From assembly GCF_900105155.1 (NCBI RefSeq), contig NZ_LT629762.1, forward strand, positions 4,182,501 through 4,246,500: a stretch of 64,000 nucleotides of DNA, read 5' to 3'. The first letter of the stretch is position 1. Each line of letters starts with the position of its first letter. Source of the DNA: Pseudomonas prosekii. GTDB taxonomy: Bacteria; Pseudomonadota; Gammaproteobacteria; Pseudomonadales; Pseudomonadaceae. Shown one piece after another: positions 55,348-63,146 of this stretch. The notes beneath the pieces were generated by a model. The model was not told the origin of the DNA and ran no database searches. It was given only the letters and a program-made list of their open reading frames with translations. A program made the translations under genes and the position numbers.

Positions 55348-56847
55348 ATGAGGATGCGCGACTGGCTCGACAGAGAACTCGGCGCCCGCCGCGTCGGATT
55401 ATTCTTTGTGCTGGCAACGTTTGCCTACGTGTTGCCGCTGATCCTCGCCGACCACCCATACATCGATGACAACTGGCGTTCGCTCGCCGCCGGCACGGGT
55501 TGGGCCGGGGAGGGGCGGTTGTTCACGCAGCTGTTCTACAACGGGCTGACTTTCACCGACGCGGCGCCGAACATCTTTCCGTTACCGCTGTTGCTCGCGA
55601 CGTTGGCGATGGCCTGGGCGTTGACCCGCCTGACGTTCCACTACTTTGTCGCACCGACGTTGAGCCATTGCCTGGTGGTGCTGGGGTTTTGGTACAACCC
55701 GTTTTTCCTGCAGAACCTCTCCTATCAATACGATGGCCCGGCGATGACGTTGAGCCTGGTGGCGGTGATCGGCGCGATGACCTTTCGCGGTGCATCGCGG
55801 GTCCAGACCTTGACCATTCCCGCGTTGCTGATTGCCTTGGGGCTTGGTCTCTATCAGGTCAGCATCAATGTGTTCCTCGGTTTGTGTTGCCTGGAATTGC
55901 TGCGCTGGGCACATCATCGGCAGCCCGATTGGCATCGATTGATCGCCTGGAAACTCGCGCAATTGGGTTTGGCCCTGCTGATCTATGGCGTCACGGCGTA
56001 CGCCTACATGAAACCGGGCCGCACCGGTTTGCTTGATGGCTCGGCGGACCCGTTGCTGCAAGTCGGCATCAATATCGGCCGAGTATTGGAAAAAGTCGGG
56101 CTGCTGTTTCACGGCGGATTCGCCTGGGTGTTCGCGGCGTTGTTGCTGACCGCGATTACCGGCAGCGTTCTTATCGGGCGGCGGGTGATCGAGCGTCAGA
56201 CAACGCGTATGCAGCGCGCCGGATTCGCTTTGCTGTGCCTGCTGAGCGTGGCGCTGATTGTTCTGCTCGTCCCCGGCGCCGCGCTGTTGTTCCGTGATTT
56301 CAATGAAGGCGCGCGCACCTTGATGGGGTTTTCGGTGCTGCTGTTATTGGTGTTCTACCTCAGCCATCTGGCGTTAACCCGCGTGCACCGGCGATTGCCA
56401 CTGCTGTTGCTGATTCCCCTGTTGGCGATGCTTTCGCTGTCCTACGCCTACGGCCGCGTGCTGGTGCTGCAGAAAACCTTCGCCACCGCCGCGCTGAATG
56501 CCTTGAGCTACGACATCGCCTCACGCCCGGCGCTGCGCGACGCCAAACGCATTTATCTGTCGGTGACTTATTCCGATCACTGGCTGACGGCGGCGGCGGG
56601 TTCGTTCCGGCAACTGCCGGTGCTGCATTATCTGCTCAACACCGACTACTACATGCTCGCCGAAAACCTGCCGAAAGTCGGAATCACCAACGTCGTCGCC
56701 GAGCGCGAGCGGCGTAATGCGACGCGGGTCGGTTACCAAGGTTTTGCCCCGGTGGTCGACAGCTTGTACTACCGCATTTACCTGATCGGCGATTACGGTT
56801 TTATCGTCATGAAGGAACCGGCGCCGGTAGTGGAGTTGCGCTGGTGA
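55348..56847 (+). CDS. GtrII-type membrane glucosyltransferase
   Basis: A 499-aa polytopic membrane protein with about ten helices. DHPYIDDNWRSLAAGTGWAGEGRLFTQLFYNGL near residues 36-68 holds the Asp pair of GT-C glycosyltransferases. PFFLQNLSYQYDGPAMTLSLV and LGLYQVSINVFLGLCCLELL match the Glucos_trans_II (GtrII) family, which adds glucose from undecaprenyl-phosphate-glucose to O-antigen on the periplasmic side. The C-terminal soluble part (RIYLSVTYSDHWLTAAAGS... ) is periplasmic. ATG 55348 follows AAGGGG by seven bases. GtrA is encoded downstream; no GtrB is in the window. Confidence 0.87.
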   Translation: MRMRDWLDRELGARRVGLFFVLATFAYVLPLILADHPYIDDNWRSLAAGTGWAGEGRLFTQLFYNGLTFTDAAPNIFPLPLLLATLAMAWALTRLTFHYFVAPTLSHCLVVLGFWYNPFFLQNLSYQYDGPAMTLSLVAVIGAMTFRGASRVQTLTIPALLIALGLGLYQVSINVFLGLCCLELLRWAHHRQPDWHRLIAWKLAQLGLALLIYGVTAYAYMKPGRTGLLDGSADPLLQVGINIGRVLEKVGLLFHGGFAWVFAALLLTAITGSVLIGRRVIERQTTRMQRAGFALLCLLSVALIVLLVPGAALLFRDFNEGARTLMGFSVLLLLVFYLSHLALTRVHRRLPLLLLIPLLAMLSLSYAYGRVLVLQKTFATAALNALSYDIASRPALRDAKRIYLSVTYSDHWLTAAAGSFRQLPVLHYLLNTDYYMLAENLPKVGITNVVAERERRNATRVGYQGFAPVVDSLYYRIYLIGDYGFIVMKEPAPVVELRW

Positions 56848-56870
56848 GCGCACGTCTGCGGATCGTTTGA

Positions 56871-56915
56871 CTGTAACTTCTGACAGTAGACGGCATTCAG
56901 GCATGACCCTAGTTT
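56871..56915 (+). promoter_or_regulatory. Lux-box-like promoter of gtrA
   Basis: CTGTAACTTCTGACAG (56871-56886), TA, 21 bases, then TAGTTT (56910-56915) as -10, about 40 bases before the gtrA start. The TTCTGACAGTAGAC block is identical to that at 29.55 kb. Confidence 0.6.
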
Positions 56916-56956
56916 GAGAGGCTCGCGCAGTCGCGATCAGGGTTAGGTGAGCCGGC

Positions 56957-57328
56957 ATGACTTTCTGGAAAGGCTTCAGCGCATACGCGACCATCGGCGT
57001 GGTCAACACACTGATTCATGCGCAGGTATTTTTTGTCCTCTACACCGCTGCGGAACTCACTCAGGCCATCAGTAATTTGACGGCGTTTGGTGTGGCAGCG
57101 GTGTTTTCGTTGTATTTGAATACGCTCTACACCGTTGAAAGCGAGATACCGCTGTTGGCGTATCTGCTGTTCATGTTGTTGATGGGTGTCGTCAGTTACG
57201 GCGTCGGTGAATTTGCCGATATGCGCCAGCTACCGGGGCTTGTGACCGTGGTCTGCTTTGCGCTGATCAGCCTGGTGTGCGGTTTTCCGTTTTCGAAACT
57301 GGTGCTGGCTCGCACACAGGAGTCTTGA
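56957..57328 (+). CDS. GtrA-family flippase-like membrane protein
   Basis: A 123-aa protein with four hydrophobic helices. The N-terminal WKGFSAYATIGVVNTLIHAQVFFVLY and the following NLTAFGVAAVFSLYLNTLYTVES match the GtrA/DPMS-like family, thought to flip undecaprenyl-phosphate-glucose across the inner membrane. The C-terminus VTVVCFALISLVCGFPFSKLVL is typical. It follows the GtrII-like gene by 109 bases and has its own box-containing promoter. GtrB, the synthase for the lipid-linked glucose, must be encoded elsewhere if the pathway works. Confidence 0.88.
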   Translation: MTFWKGFSAYATIGVVNTLIHAQVFFVLYTAAELTQAISNLTAFGVAAVFSLYLNTLYTVESEIPLLAYLLFMLLMGVVSYGVGEFADMRQLPGLVTVVCFALISLVCGFPFSKLVLARTQES

Positions 57329-57340
57329 AAATACCGACAC

Positions 57341-58960
57341 TCAAGCAGCCGCCACCTCATTGGGCTCAAAACTGTCCGCCCGCGCCATCTGCCACATCCG
57401 CGAATAAAACTCGCCGCTGACTTCGCCGGTGAGCAATTCCCCCGGTTTCAGGAACACATGCAACTGCGAGAACAACTTGATTTCGGTCGCTGACATGCGT
57501 CGCACCAAGTGTTTGGCCGACAGTTGCGACGGGTGTTCCAGCCCCGCAGCGGCGAGCATTTCCGCCAGTGCCTTGAGCGTATTGCGGTGGAAGTTGAACA
57601 CGCGCTGGGCTTTGTCCGGCACCACCAAGGCGCGTTGGCGCAGGGTGTCCTGGGTGGCGACGCCGGTTGGGCATTTGTTGGTGTGGCAGCTTTGCGACTG
57701 GATGCAGCCGATGGCGAACATAAAGCCGCGCGCCGAGTTGGCCCAGTCGGCGCCGATGGCGAGGACGCTGGCGATGTCGAAAGCGCTGACGATTTTGCCG
57801 CTGGCGCCGAGTTTGATTTTGTCCCGCAGGTTCAGGCCGACCAGGGTGTTGTGCACGAACAGCAAAGCTTCGCGCATCGGCACGCCGATGTGGTCGGTGA
57901 ATTCCACCGGGGCGGCGCCGGTCCCGCCTTCCTTGCCGTCGACGACGATGAAGTCCGGGAGGATGCCGGTTTCCAGCATCGCTTTGGCAATGCCCATGAA
58001 TTCCCACGGATGACCCAGGCAAAACTTGAAACCGACGGGTTTGCCGCCGGACAGTTCACGCAGTTGCTGGATGAATTGCATCAATTCGACCGGCGTCGAG
58101 AACGCGCTGTGGCGTGACGGCGAGATGCAATCTTCGCCCATCATGATGCCGCGCGTTTCGGCGATTTCCTTGGTCACCTTGTGCTTGGGCAGGATCCCGC
58201 CGTGGCCGGGTTTGGCGCCTTGGCTCAGCTTGATTTCGATCATCCGCACTTGCGGCGTTTGCGCTTGTGCGGCGAAACGCTCGGGGTCAAAACGGCCTTC
58301 GGCGGTGCGGCAACCGAAGTAGCCGCTGCCGAGTTCCCAAGTCAGGTCGCCACCGTTTTCACGGTGATAAGCGCTGATGCTGCCTTCGCCGGTGTCGTGG
58401 GCGAAATTGCCGAGCTTGGCGCCCTGGTTCAACGCGCGAATCGCATTGGCGCTGAGCGAACCGAAGCTCATCGCGGAGATGTTGAACACCGACGCCGAGT
58501 ACGGCTGGGTGCATTGCGGACCGCCGACGGTGACGCGAAAACTGCTCGGGTCGGTCAACGGCGCCGGGCGCATGGAGTGGCCGATGAACTCGAAACCGGC
58601 CTGATAGACATCGATCAAGGTGCCGAACGGTTTATCGGCGCTTTCGTTTTTCGCCCGCGAGTACACCAGCGAGCGCTGGGCCCGGGAGAAGGGCAGGGCG
58701 TCGCTGTCGGATTCGAGCAGGTATTGGCGGATTTCCGGGCGAATACCTTCGACCAGGTAACGGATATTGCCGAGGATCGGGTAGTTGCGGCGCACGGCGT
58801 GCGGGCTCTGCAGCAGATCGAACAGGCCGATCAGGCTGAGGACGCCGGTGACGGCGGTGAATGGCCAAAGCCATTCGTGGTGCAGAAATGGCAGGCTGGC
58901 GAGGGTGAAAATGACGCACGCGGCAAAGAACGCGTAGCGGCTCAGGAGTGACAGGCTCAT
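57341..58960 (-). CDS. FMN-binding glutamate synthase-like protein
   Basis: A 539-aa protein with two N-terminal membrane helices (about 5-45) and a central GltS-type alpha/beta barrel. FMN-site motifs include SFGSLSANAIRALNQGAKLG, VDGKEGGTGAAPVEFTDHIGVP and GASGKIVSAFDIASVLAIGADWANSARGFMFAIGC. The 3Fe-4S ligand pattern CIQSQSCHTNKCPTG (C-x5-C-x4-C) is complete. The glutaminase domain of true glutamate synthase is missing, so it is not GltB itself. Single-domain relatives may reduce other substrates or use ammonia. Convergent with gtrA, 12 bases apart. Confidence 0.9.
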   Translation of the reverse strand: MSLSLLSRYAFFAACVIFTLASLPFLHHEWLWPFTAVTGVLSLIGLFDLLQSPHAVRRNYPILGNIRYLVEGIRPEIRQYLLESDSDALPFSRAQRSLVYSRAKNESADKPFGTLIDVYQAGFEFIGHSMRPAPLTDPSSFRVTVGGPQCTQPYSASVFNISAMSFGSLSANAIRALNQGAKLGNFAHDTGEGSISAYHRENGGDLTWELGSGYFGCRTAEGRFDPERFAAQAQTPQVRMIEIKLSQGAKPGHGGILPKHKVTKEIAETRGIMMGEDCISPSRHSAFSTPVELMQFIQQLRELSGGKPVGFKFCLGHPWEFMGIAKAMLETGILPDFIVVDGKEGGTGAAPVEFTDHIGVPMREALLFVHNTLVGLNLRDKIKLGASGKIVSAFDIASVLAIGADWANSARGFMFAIGCIQSQSCHTNKCPTGVATQDTLRQRALVVPDKAQRVFNFHRNTLKALAEMLAAAGLEHPSQLSAKHLVRRMSATEIKLFSQLHVFLKPGELLTGEVSGEFYSRMWQMARADSFEPNEVAAA

Positions 58961-59005
58961 ACGGTTTCCCTGGGTTCGGACTCGGTTGTGTGCAACACGC
59001 TATCC

Positions 59006-59101
59006 CCTGTAGGAGCAAAGCTTGCTCGCGATGGCGGTGTGTCGGCCAGCATCCATGTTGAATGTGATGGCCTCTTCGCGAGCAAGCTTCGCTCCTACAG
59101 G
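59006..59101. repeat. REP doublet (REPIN), first of a pair
   Basis: CCTGTAGGAGCAAAGCTTGC and inverted GCAAGCTTCGCTCCTACAG. The spacer (CGGCCAGCATCCATGTTGAA) recurs in the next doublet, so the whole unit was duplicated. Confidence 0.92.
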
Positions 59102-59115
59102 GACCGTGGCGTTTG

Positions 59116-59210
59116 CTGTAGGAGCAAAGCTTGCTCGCAATGGCGGTGTATTGGCCAGCATCCATGTTGAATGTGGAGGCCTCTTCGCGAGCAAGCTTTG
59201 CTCCTACAGG
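59116..59210. repeat. REP doublet (REPIN), second of a pair
   Basis: Near copy of the preceding doublet, 110 bases on, with the same spacer sequence. Confidence 0.92.
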
Positions 59211-59221
59211 ATCGTGTTGCT

Positions 59222-60022
59222 TCAGGCATTTTGTGCTTGCAGGAATATTGAAAACAGCTCCTGTTGGGATTTGATCCCGAGCTTGCTGTACATGTGTTTC
59301 TTATGGACTTTCACGGTTTCGACGGAGATTTCCAGCTTGCGGGCGATTTCTTTACTGGAGCAACCGCTGAGCATCAGGCGCCCGACGTCGAGCTCGCGGG
59401 CGGTCAGTTGCGCGCCTTTGAGTTGTTGCACCGAGGCTTCGAGTTGCACCCGCCAATCGGTTTGCGGCGGCGCCGGGGCGAGCGCCACGACTTCGTTGAT
59501 TTCATAGGGCAGGCGCTGGCGTAACAGGCCCAGCACCCACGGCTGGATCAGCGACAGCAAGGCAATCTGCTGCGCGCTGAAGCGTTGTTTGCTGCCCAGC
59601 GACAGGCACAGCGTGCGGTCGCCTTCTAGTTGGCAATTGAACTGGATTTCGTCGGCGACCACATTCAGACGAAAGTAGCGCTGGTAATACTCGGTCAGCT
59701 CGAAGTGCTCGGGCGCGACTTCCGAGAGTCGATAAAGCCCGGTGCGCGATTGTTCGCGGCAGGCAATGTAGAACGGATCGAGCAGGTACAAACCGCGCAG
59801 GTAATCCTGAAACAGCTGATCGGGGCTGCCGTCCTCGCCGGGGCATTCGGCGAACACCTGCGGGTGTTGCTCGGCGCTGAATAGCAGCACCACCCAGCTG
59901 TCGAAATCCACGTATTGATCGAGCAAACGCAGCAGTTGCGTCCAGAAATTGGGCTTGTCGAGGGCGTCGATCAATTGCCCGACCGAGCGGTGCCAGGCGA
60001 TGTCATCCAGCGAAAGTGTCAT
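59222..60022 (-). CDS. LuxR-family transcriptional regulator
   Basis: A 266-aa regulator. The C-terminal LuxR/GerE helix-turn-helix (about 200-260) reads LTARELDVGRLMLSGCSSKEIARKLEISVETVKVHKKHMYSKLGI, complete. The N-terminal 190 residues are not an acyl-homoserine-lactone domain or a receiver; there is no conserved WYDPWG-like pattern. They begin ...WHRSVGQLIDALDKPNFWTQLLRLLDQYVDFDSWVVLLF. It is divergent from the amidase and permease genes, which it probably controls. Ligand unknown. Confidence 0.9.
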   Translation of the reverse strand: MTLSLDDIAWHRSVGQLIDALDKPNFWTQLLRLLDQYVDFDSWVVLLFSAEQHPQVFAECPGEDGSPDQLFQDYLRGLYLLDPFYIACREQSRTGLYRLSEVAPEHFELTEYYQRYFRLNVVADEIQFNCQLEGDRTLCLSLGSKQRFSAQQIALLSLIQPWVLGLLRQRLPYEINEVVALAPAPPQTDWRVQLEASVQQLKGAQLTARELDVGRLMLSGCSSKEIARKLEISVETVKVHKKHMYSKLGIKSQQELFSIFLQAQNA

Positions 60023-60148
60023 GCGTCTACCCCTATCGGGTTACCCCGGCCGCGTGATTCCCTGGCCGGTTGCTTGCTGCGCATACTGGCGCACAGACAC
60101 CGACCGGGCAATCTTTCTGCTGCCCCGGCGCCATAACAAGGAATACCC

Positions 60149-60970
60149 ATGAAGGTCGAACTCGCCCAATTGGCTGGCCGTGACAATGACACGGCTTACA
60201 ACCTCGAACGCGCGCTGGCGGCGATTGCTGCCTGCGCTGCCGACACGCAACTGATCATGTTCCCCGAAGGCCACTTGATGGGCTTCCCCTCCGCACAAAC
60301 CGTGGCGCAAGTCGCCGAAACGCTGGACGGCCCGACCGTCCGCGCGGTGCTCGCCGCTGCCCGCGAGCGCGATATTGCCGTGGTGGTCGGCATGGCCGAG
60401 CGCGACAACGGCCGGTTTTACAACACCACGTTGCTGATTACCCCCGAAGGCATTGCCTTGCGTTATCGCAAGACGCATTTGTGGGCCTCGGATCGCGGCG
60501 TTTATGAAGCGGGCGACCGTTACGCCACGTGTCTGTGGAACGGGGTGCGCGTCGGTTTGCTGATTTGCTACGACATCGAATTCCCGGAAAGCGCGCGAGC
60601 CCTGGCGCAGTTGGGCGCCGAAGTGTTGCTGGTGACCAACGGCAACATGGACCCGTACGGCCCGACCCATCGCACCGCGATCATGGCCCGCGCCCAGGAA
60701 AACCAGGCGTTCGCGCTGATGGTCAATCGGGTGGAGGAGGGTGACGGCGGGTTGCTGTTTGCCGGCGGCAGTGCGCTGGTCGATCCGCTGGGCACGTTGT
60801 TGTTCGAGGCCGGGCGCGAGGAAGGGCAGTTTGCCGTTGAACTGGATTTGCCGCAGTTGGCGGCGGCGCGCCAGGACTATCGCTATCTGGATGATCAGCG
60901 GCTGAAATTGCCGGGGGAGATTGTCGAGCATGCCGATGGATTGCGCGAGTTGCTGATTCCGCAGCGCTAG
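60149..60970 (+). CDS. Nitrilase-superfamily carbon-nitrogen hydrolase
   Basis: A 273-aa amidase. Catalytic triad: Glu in IMFPEGHLMGF, Lys in RYRKTHLW and Cys in LLICYDIEFPESAR. The motifs resemble (R)-stereoselective amidase and N-carbamoyl hydrolase-like branches rather than true nitrilases. AAGGAATACCC precedes the ATG. It lies divergent to the LuxR-type regulator and, past a repeat element, upstream of an APC permease, which points to a peripheral route for an imported amine or amide. Substrate not known. Confidence 0.9.
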   Translation: MKVELAQLAGRDNDTAYNLERALAAIAACAADTQLIMFPEGHLMGFPSAQTVAQVAETLDGPTVRAVLAAARERDIAVVVGMAERDNGRFYNTTLLITPEGIALRYRKTHLWASDRGVYEAGDRYATCLWNGVRVGLLICYDIEFPESARALAQLGAEVLLVTNGNMDPYGPTHRTAIMARAQENQAFALMVNRVEEGDGGLLFAGGSALVDPLGTLLFEAGREEGQFAVELDLPQLAAARQDYRYLDDQRLKLPGEIVEHADGLRELLIPQR

Positions 60971-60998
60971 GTATCAAGCGGTGTGTCAGTTGGAACCG

Positions 60999-61461
60999 CC
61001 CCTCACCCTAACCCTCTCCCCAAGGGGGAGAGGGGACTGACCGAGGTGACTGGACATTTTGCGGCGACCTGAAATATCGAGCTGAACACAGAGTTGAAAA
61101 AAAGTCCCCAGTCGAACCCGGGATTGAAAAGAAATACCCCGTCGAACCCCAAGATTGAAAAGAAATACCCAGTCGAACCCGGGATTGAAAAGGAATACCC
61201 AGTCGAATCCAAGATTGAAAAGAAATACCCAATCGAACCCAAGATTGAAAAGGAATACCCAGTCGAATCCAGGATTGAAAGGGAATAACCAATCGAACCC
61301 AGGATTGAAAAGGAATACCCAATCGAACCCAGGATTGAAAAGGAATACCCAGTCGAATCCAGGATTGAAAAGGAATACCCAGTCGAACCCAGGATCTGAA
61401 ACCTATGGAGATCTGCCCCCTTTCCCCCTCTCCCCTCTGGGGAGAGGGCTGGGGTGAGGGG
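60999..61461. repeat. Repeat element with inverted palindromic ends and a 30-bp tandem array, copy 2
   Basis: The element begins CCCCTCACCCTAACCCTCTC and ends with the inverse of CCCCTCACCCCAGCCCTCTC, each end followed by its own hairpin partner. The core, 61111-61410, holds ten tandem copies of about 30 bp with the form GTCGAACCCAGGATTGAAAA then GGAATACCCA (one is 31 bp; variants C/T and G/A). Subterminal blocks ATGGAGATCTGC and ACTGACCGAG match, inverted, those of copy 1 at 21844-22091. Translation in either direction gives only decapeptide repeats with no plausible gene start. Confidence 0.9.
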
Positions 61462-61535
61462 TGGCTTTTGACGTTGACATAATTTTTGCCGAACTCGGCT
61501 CTGCCATAAAACCAATAAATTCGGAGTAGTCGCTC

Positions 61536-62861
61536 ATGGCTCGTTTGCAACGCACCCTGTCATTGGGTTCGGTGGTGCTGTTCGGCATCGCCTACATGAC
61601 GCCGATCATCGTGCTCGGCACGTTCGGCATCCTCGCGCAATCCACCGCCGGCATGGTTCCGGCCGCGTATCTCGCGGCGCTGGTGGCCATGTTCTTCACC
61701 GCCATGAGCTACGGACGCATGGCCGCCGCGTTCCCGGTGGCCGGCTCGGCGTACAGCTACGTGCGCAAAGCCATCAGCCCGAAACTCGGTTTCATCGCCG
61801 GTTGGGCGGTGCTGCTCGATTACCTGTTCCTGCCGATGGCGATCTGGCTGATCGGCGCCGCGTACCTCAACTCGGCGTTCCCGGCAGTGCCGCAGTGGGT
61901 CTGGGTGCTGACGTTCATCGGCGTCACCAGCGCGATCAACATCGTCGGCCTGAAACTCGCCAACGGCATCAACGCCTTGCTGATGCTCGTGCAATTTCTG
62001 GTGCTGATTGCGTTCGTCGTGCTGTGCATCCACTACATTGGCGGCGACGCGAGCACGCCGCTGTGGACGCTCAAACCGTTCTTCAACGGCGACATGCACA
62101 TGCCGCTGATCATGAGCGGCGCGGCCATCGCCTGTTATTCGTTCCTCGGCTTCGACGCAGTCAGCACCCTCACCGAAGAAACCCGCGACCCGCGCCGCAC
62201 CATTCCGCGGGCGATCATGCTGATCACCTTGATCGGCGGCTTGATCTTCGTCGGCGTCTCGTACTTCGTGCAGATCGCGCACCCGTCGTTCCAGTTCGAC
62301 AGCGTCGACTCGGCGGCTTACGAGATCGCGCGCAACATCGGCGGCGACCTGTTTGTCTCGATATTCCTCATCGGCCTGATCGTCGGCCAATTCGCTTCGG
62401 GTCTGTCGGCGCAGGCCAGCGGCTCGCGATTGCTGTTCGCCATGGGCCGCGACGGCGTGCTGCCAAAGTCGTTTTTCGGCACCCTGCATGAGCGTTTCGG
62501 CACGCCGGTCAACAGCATCCTGTTGTGCGCAGTGGTGGCGTTGCTGGCGCTGAAACTCGACGTGACGACCTCGACCTCGTTCATCAACTTCGGCGCGTTC
62601 CTCGCGTTCAGCCTGGTGAATTTGTCGGTGATTTTTCATTACTGGATCGGCGCACAGAATCGCGGTGCGCGGGAGTTTGTGCTGTTCCTGGTATTCCCGT
62701 TCATTGGCCTGCTCGCCGATTTGTGGCTGATGGTCAGCCTCGACCACCTGGCGATTTACCTCGGCCTGAGCTGGCTGGCGATCGGCGTGGTGTACCTCGC
62801 GATCCTCACCAGCGGCTTCCGCCGCCAGCCGCCGGAAATGGACTTCCAGGAAACCACCTGA
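61536..62861 (+). CDS. APC-superfamily amino acid/amine permease
   Basis: A 441-aa inner-membrane transporter with 12 helices. The N-terminal LQRTLSLGSVVLFGIAYMTPIIVLGTFGILAQSTAGMVPAAY and GRMAAAFPVAGSAYSYVRKAISPKLGFIAGWAVLLDYLFLP are typical of the PuuP-like branch of APC permeases, which take up putrescine, amino acids or related amines. The segment YSFLGFDAVSTLTEETRDPRRTIPRAI is diagnostic for APC. CGGAG precedes the ATG. It follows the amidase gene with repeat element copy 2 in between and is probably part of the same LuxR-regulated module. Confidence 0.92.
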   Translation: MARLQRTLSLGSVVLFGIAYMTPIIVLGTFGILAQSTAGMVPAAYLAALVAMFFTAMSYGRMAAAFPVAGSAYSYVRKAISPKLGFIAGWAVLLDYLFLPMAIWLIGAAYLNSAFPAVPQWVWVLTFIGVTSAINIVGLKLANGINALLMLVQFLVLIAFVVLCIHYIGGDASTPLWTLKPFFNGDMHMPLIMSGAAIACYSFLGFDAVSTLTEETRDPRRTIPRAIMLITLIGGLIFVGVSYFVQIAHPSFQFDSVDSAAYEIARNIGGDLFVSIFLIGLIVGQFASGLSAQASGSRLLFAMGRDGVLPKSFFGTLHERFGTPVNSILLCAVVALLALKLDVTTSTSFINFGAFLAFSLVNLSVIFHYWIGAQNRGAREFVLFLVFPFIGLLADLWLMVSLDHLAIYLGLSWLAIGVVYLAILTSGFRRQPPEMDFQETT

Positions 62862-62909
62862 CCCCCAACAGGGATCGGGGGGGACAACGTCCAACGCCAG
62901 CCCCCGCTC

Positions 62910-63004
62910 TTGTAGGAGCAAAGCTTGCTCGCGATAGCGGTGTGTCAGTCAGCGAATGAGTTGATTGACCCGACGCCTTCGCGAGCAAGCTCAGCTCCTA
63001 CAGG
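62910..63004. repeat. REP doublet (REPIN), first of a pair
   Basis: CTTGTAGGAGCAAAGCTTGC and inverted GCAAGCTCAGCTCCTACAGG, with spacer GTGTCAGTCAGCGAATGAGT. Confidence 0.92.
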
Positions 63005-63044
63005 GATCGGGGGGGGACAACGGCCAACGCAAGACCTCGCTTTT

Positions 63045-63137
63045 TGTGGGAGCCGAGCTTGCTCGCGAAAGCTGTGTGTCAGTCAGCGAATGAGTTGGCT
63101 GACCCGACGCCTTCGCGAGCAAGCTCAGCTCCTACAG
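63045..63137. repeat. REP doublet (REPIN), second of a pair
   Basis: TGTGGGAGCCGAGCTTGCTC and inverted GAGCAAGCTCAGCTCCTACA. The spacer and the following GATCGGGGGGGGACAACG-type link are repeated from the previous doublet, so the unit was tandemly duplicated (period about 135 bp). Confidence 0.92.
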
Positions 63138-63146
63138 GAGTGCGGG

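Noticed and set aside
61111..61410. Possible CRISPR array
   Set aside because: Units are directly adjacent with no spacers of unrelated sequence, and no cas gene is present.
61008..61550. Frames encoding decapeptide repeats (SFQSWVRLGIP on minus, KRNTQSNPGL on plus)
   Set aside because: They result from translating the 30-bp non-coding tandem array. All frames stay open because the unit is a multiple of three, and no ribosome-binding site or partner supports a protein.
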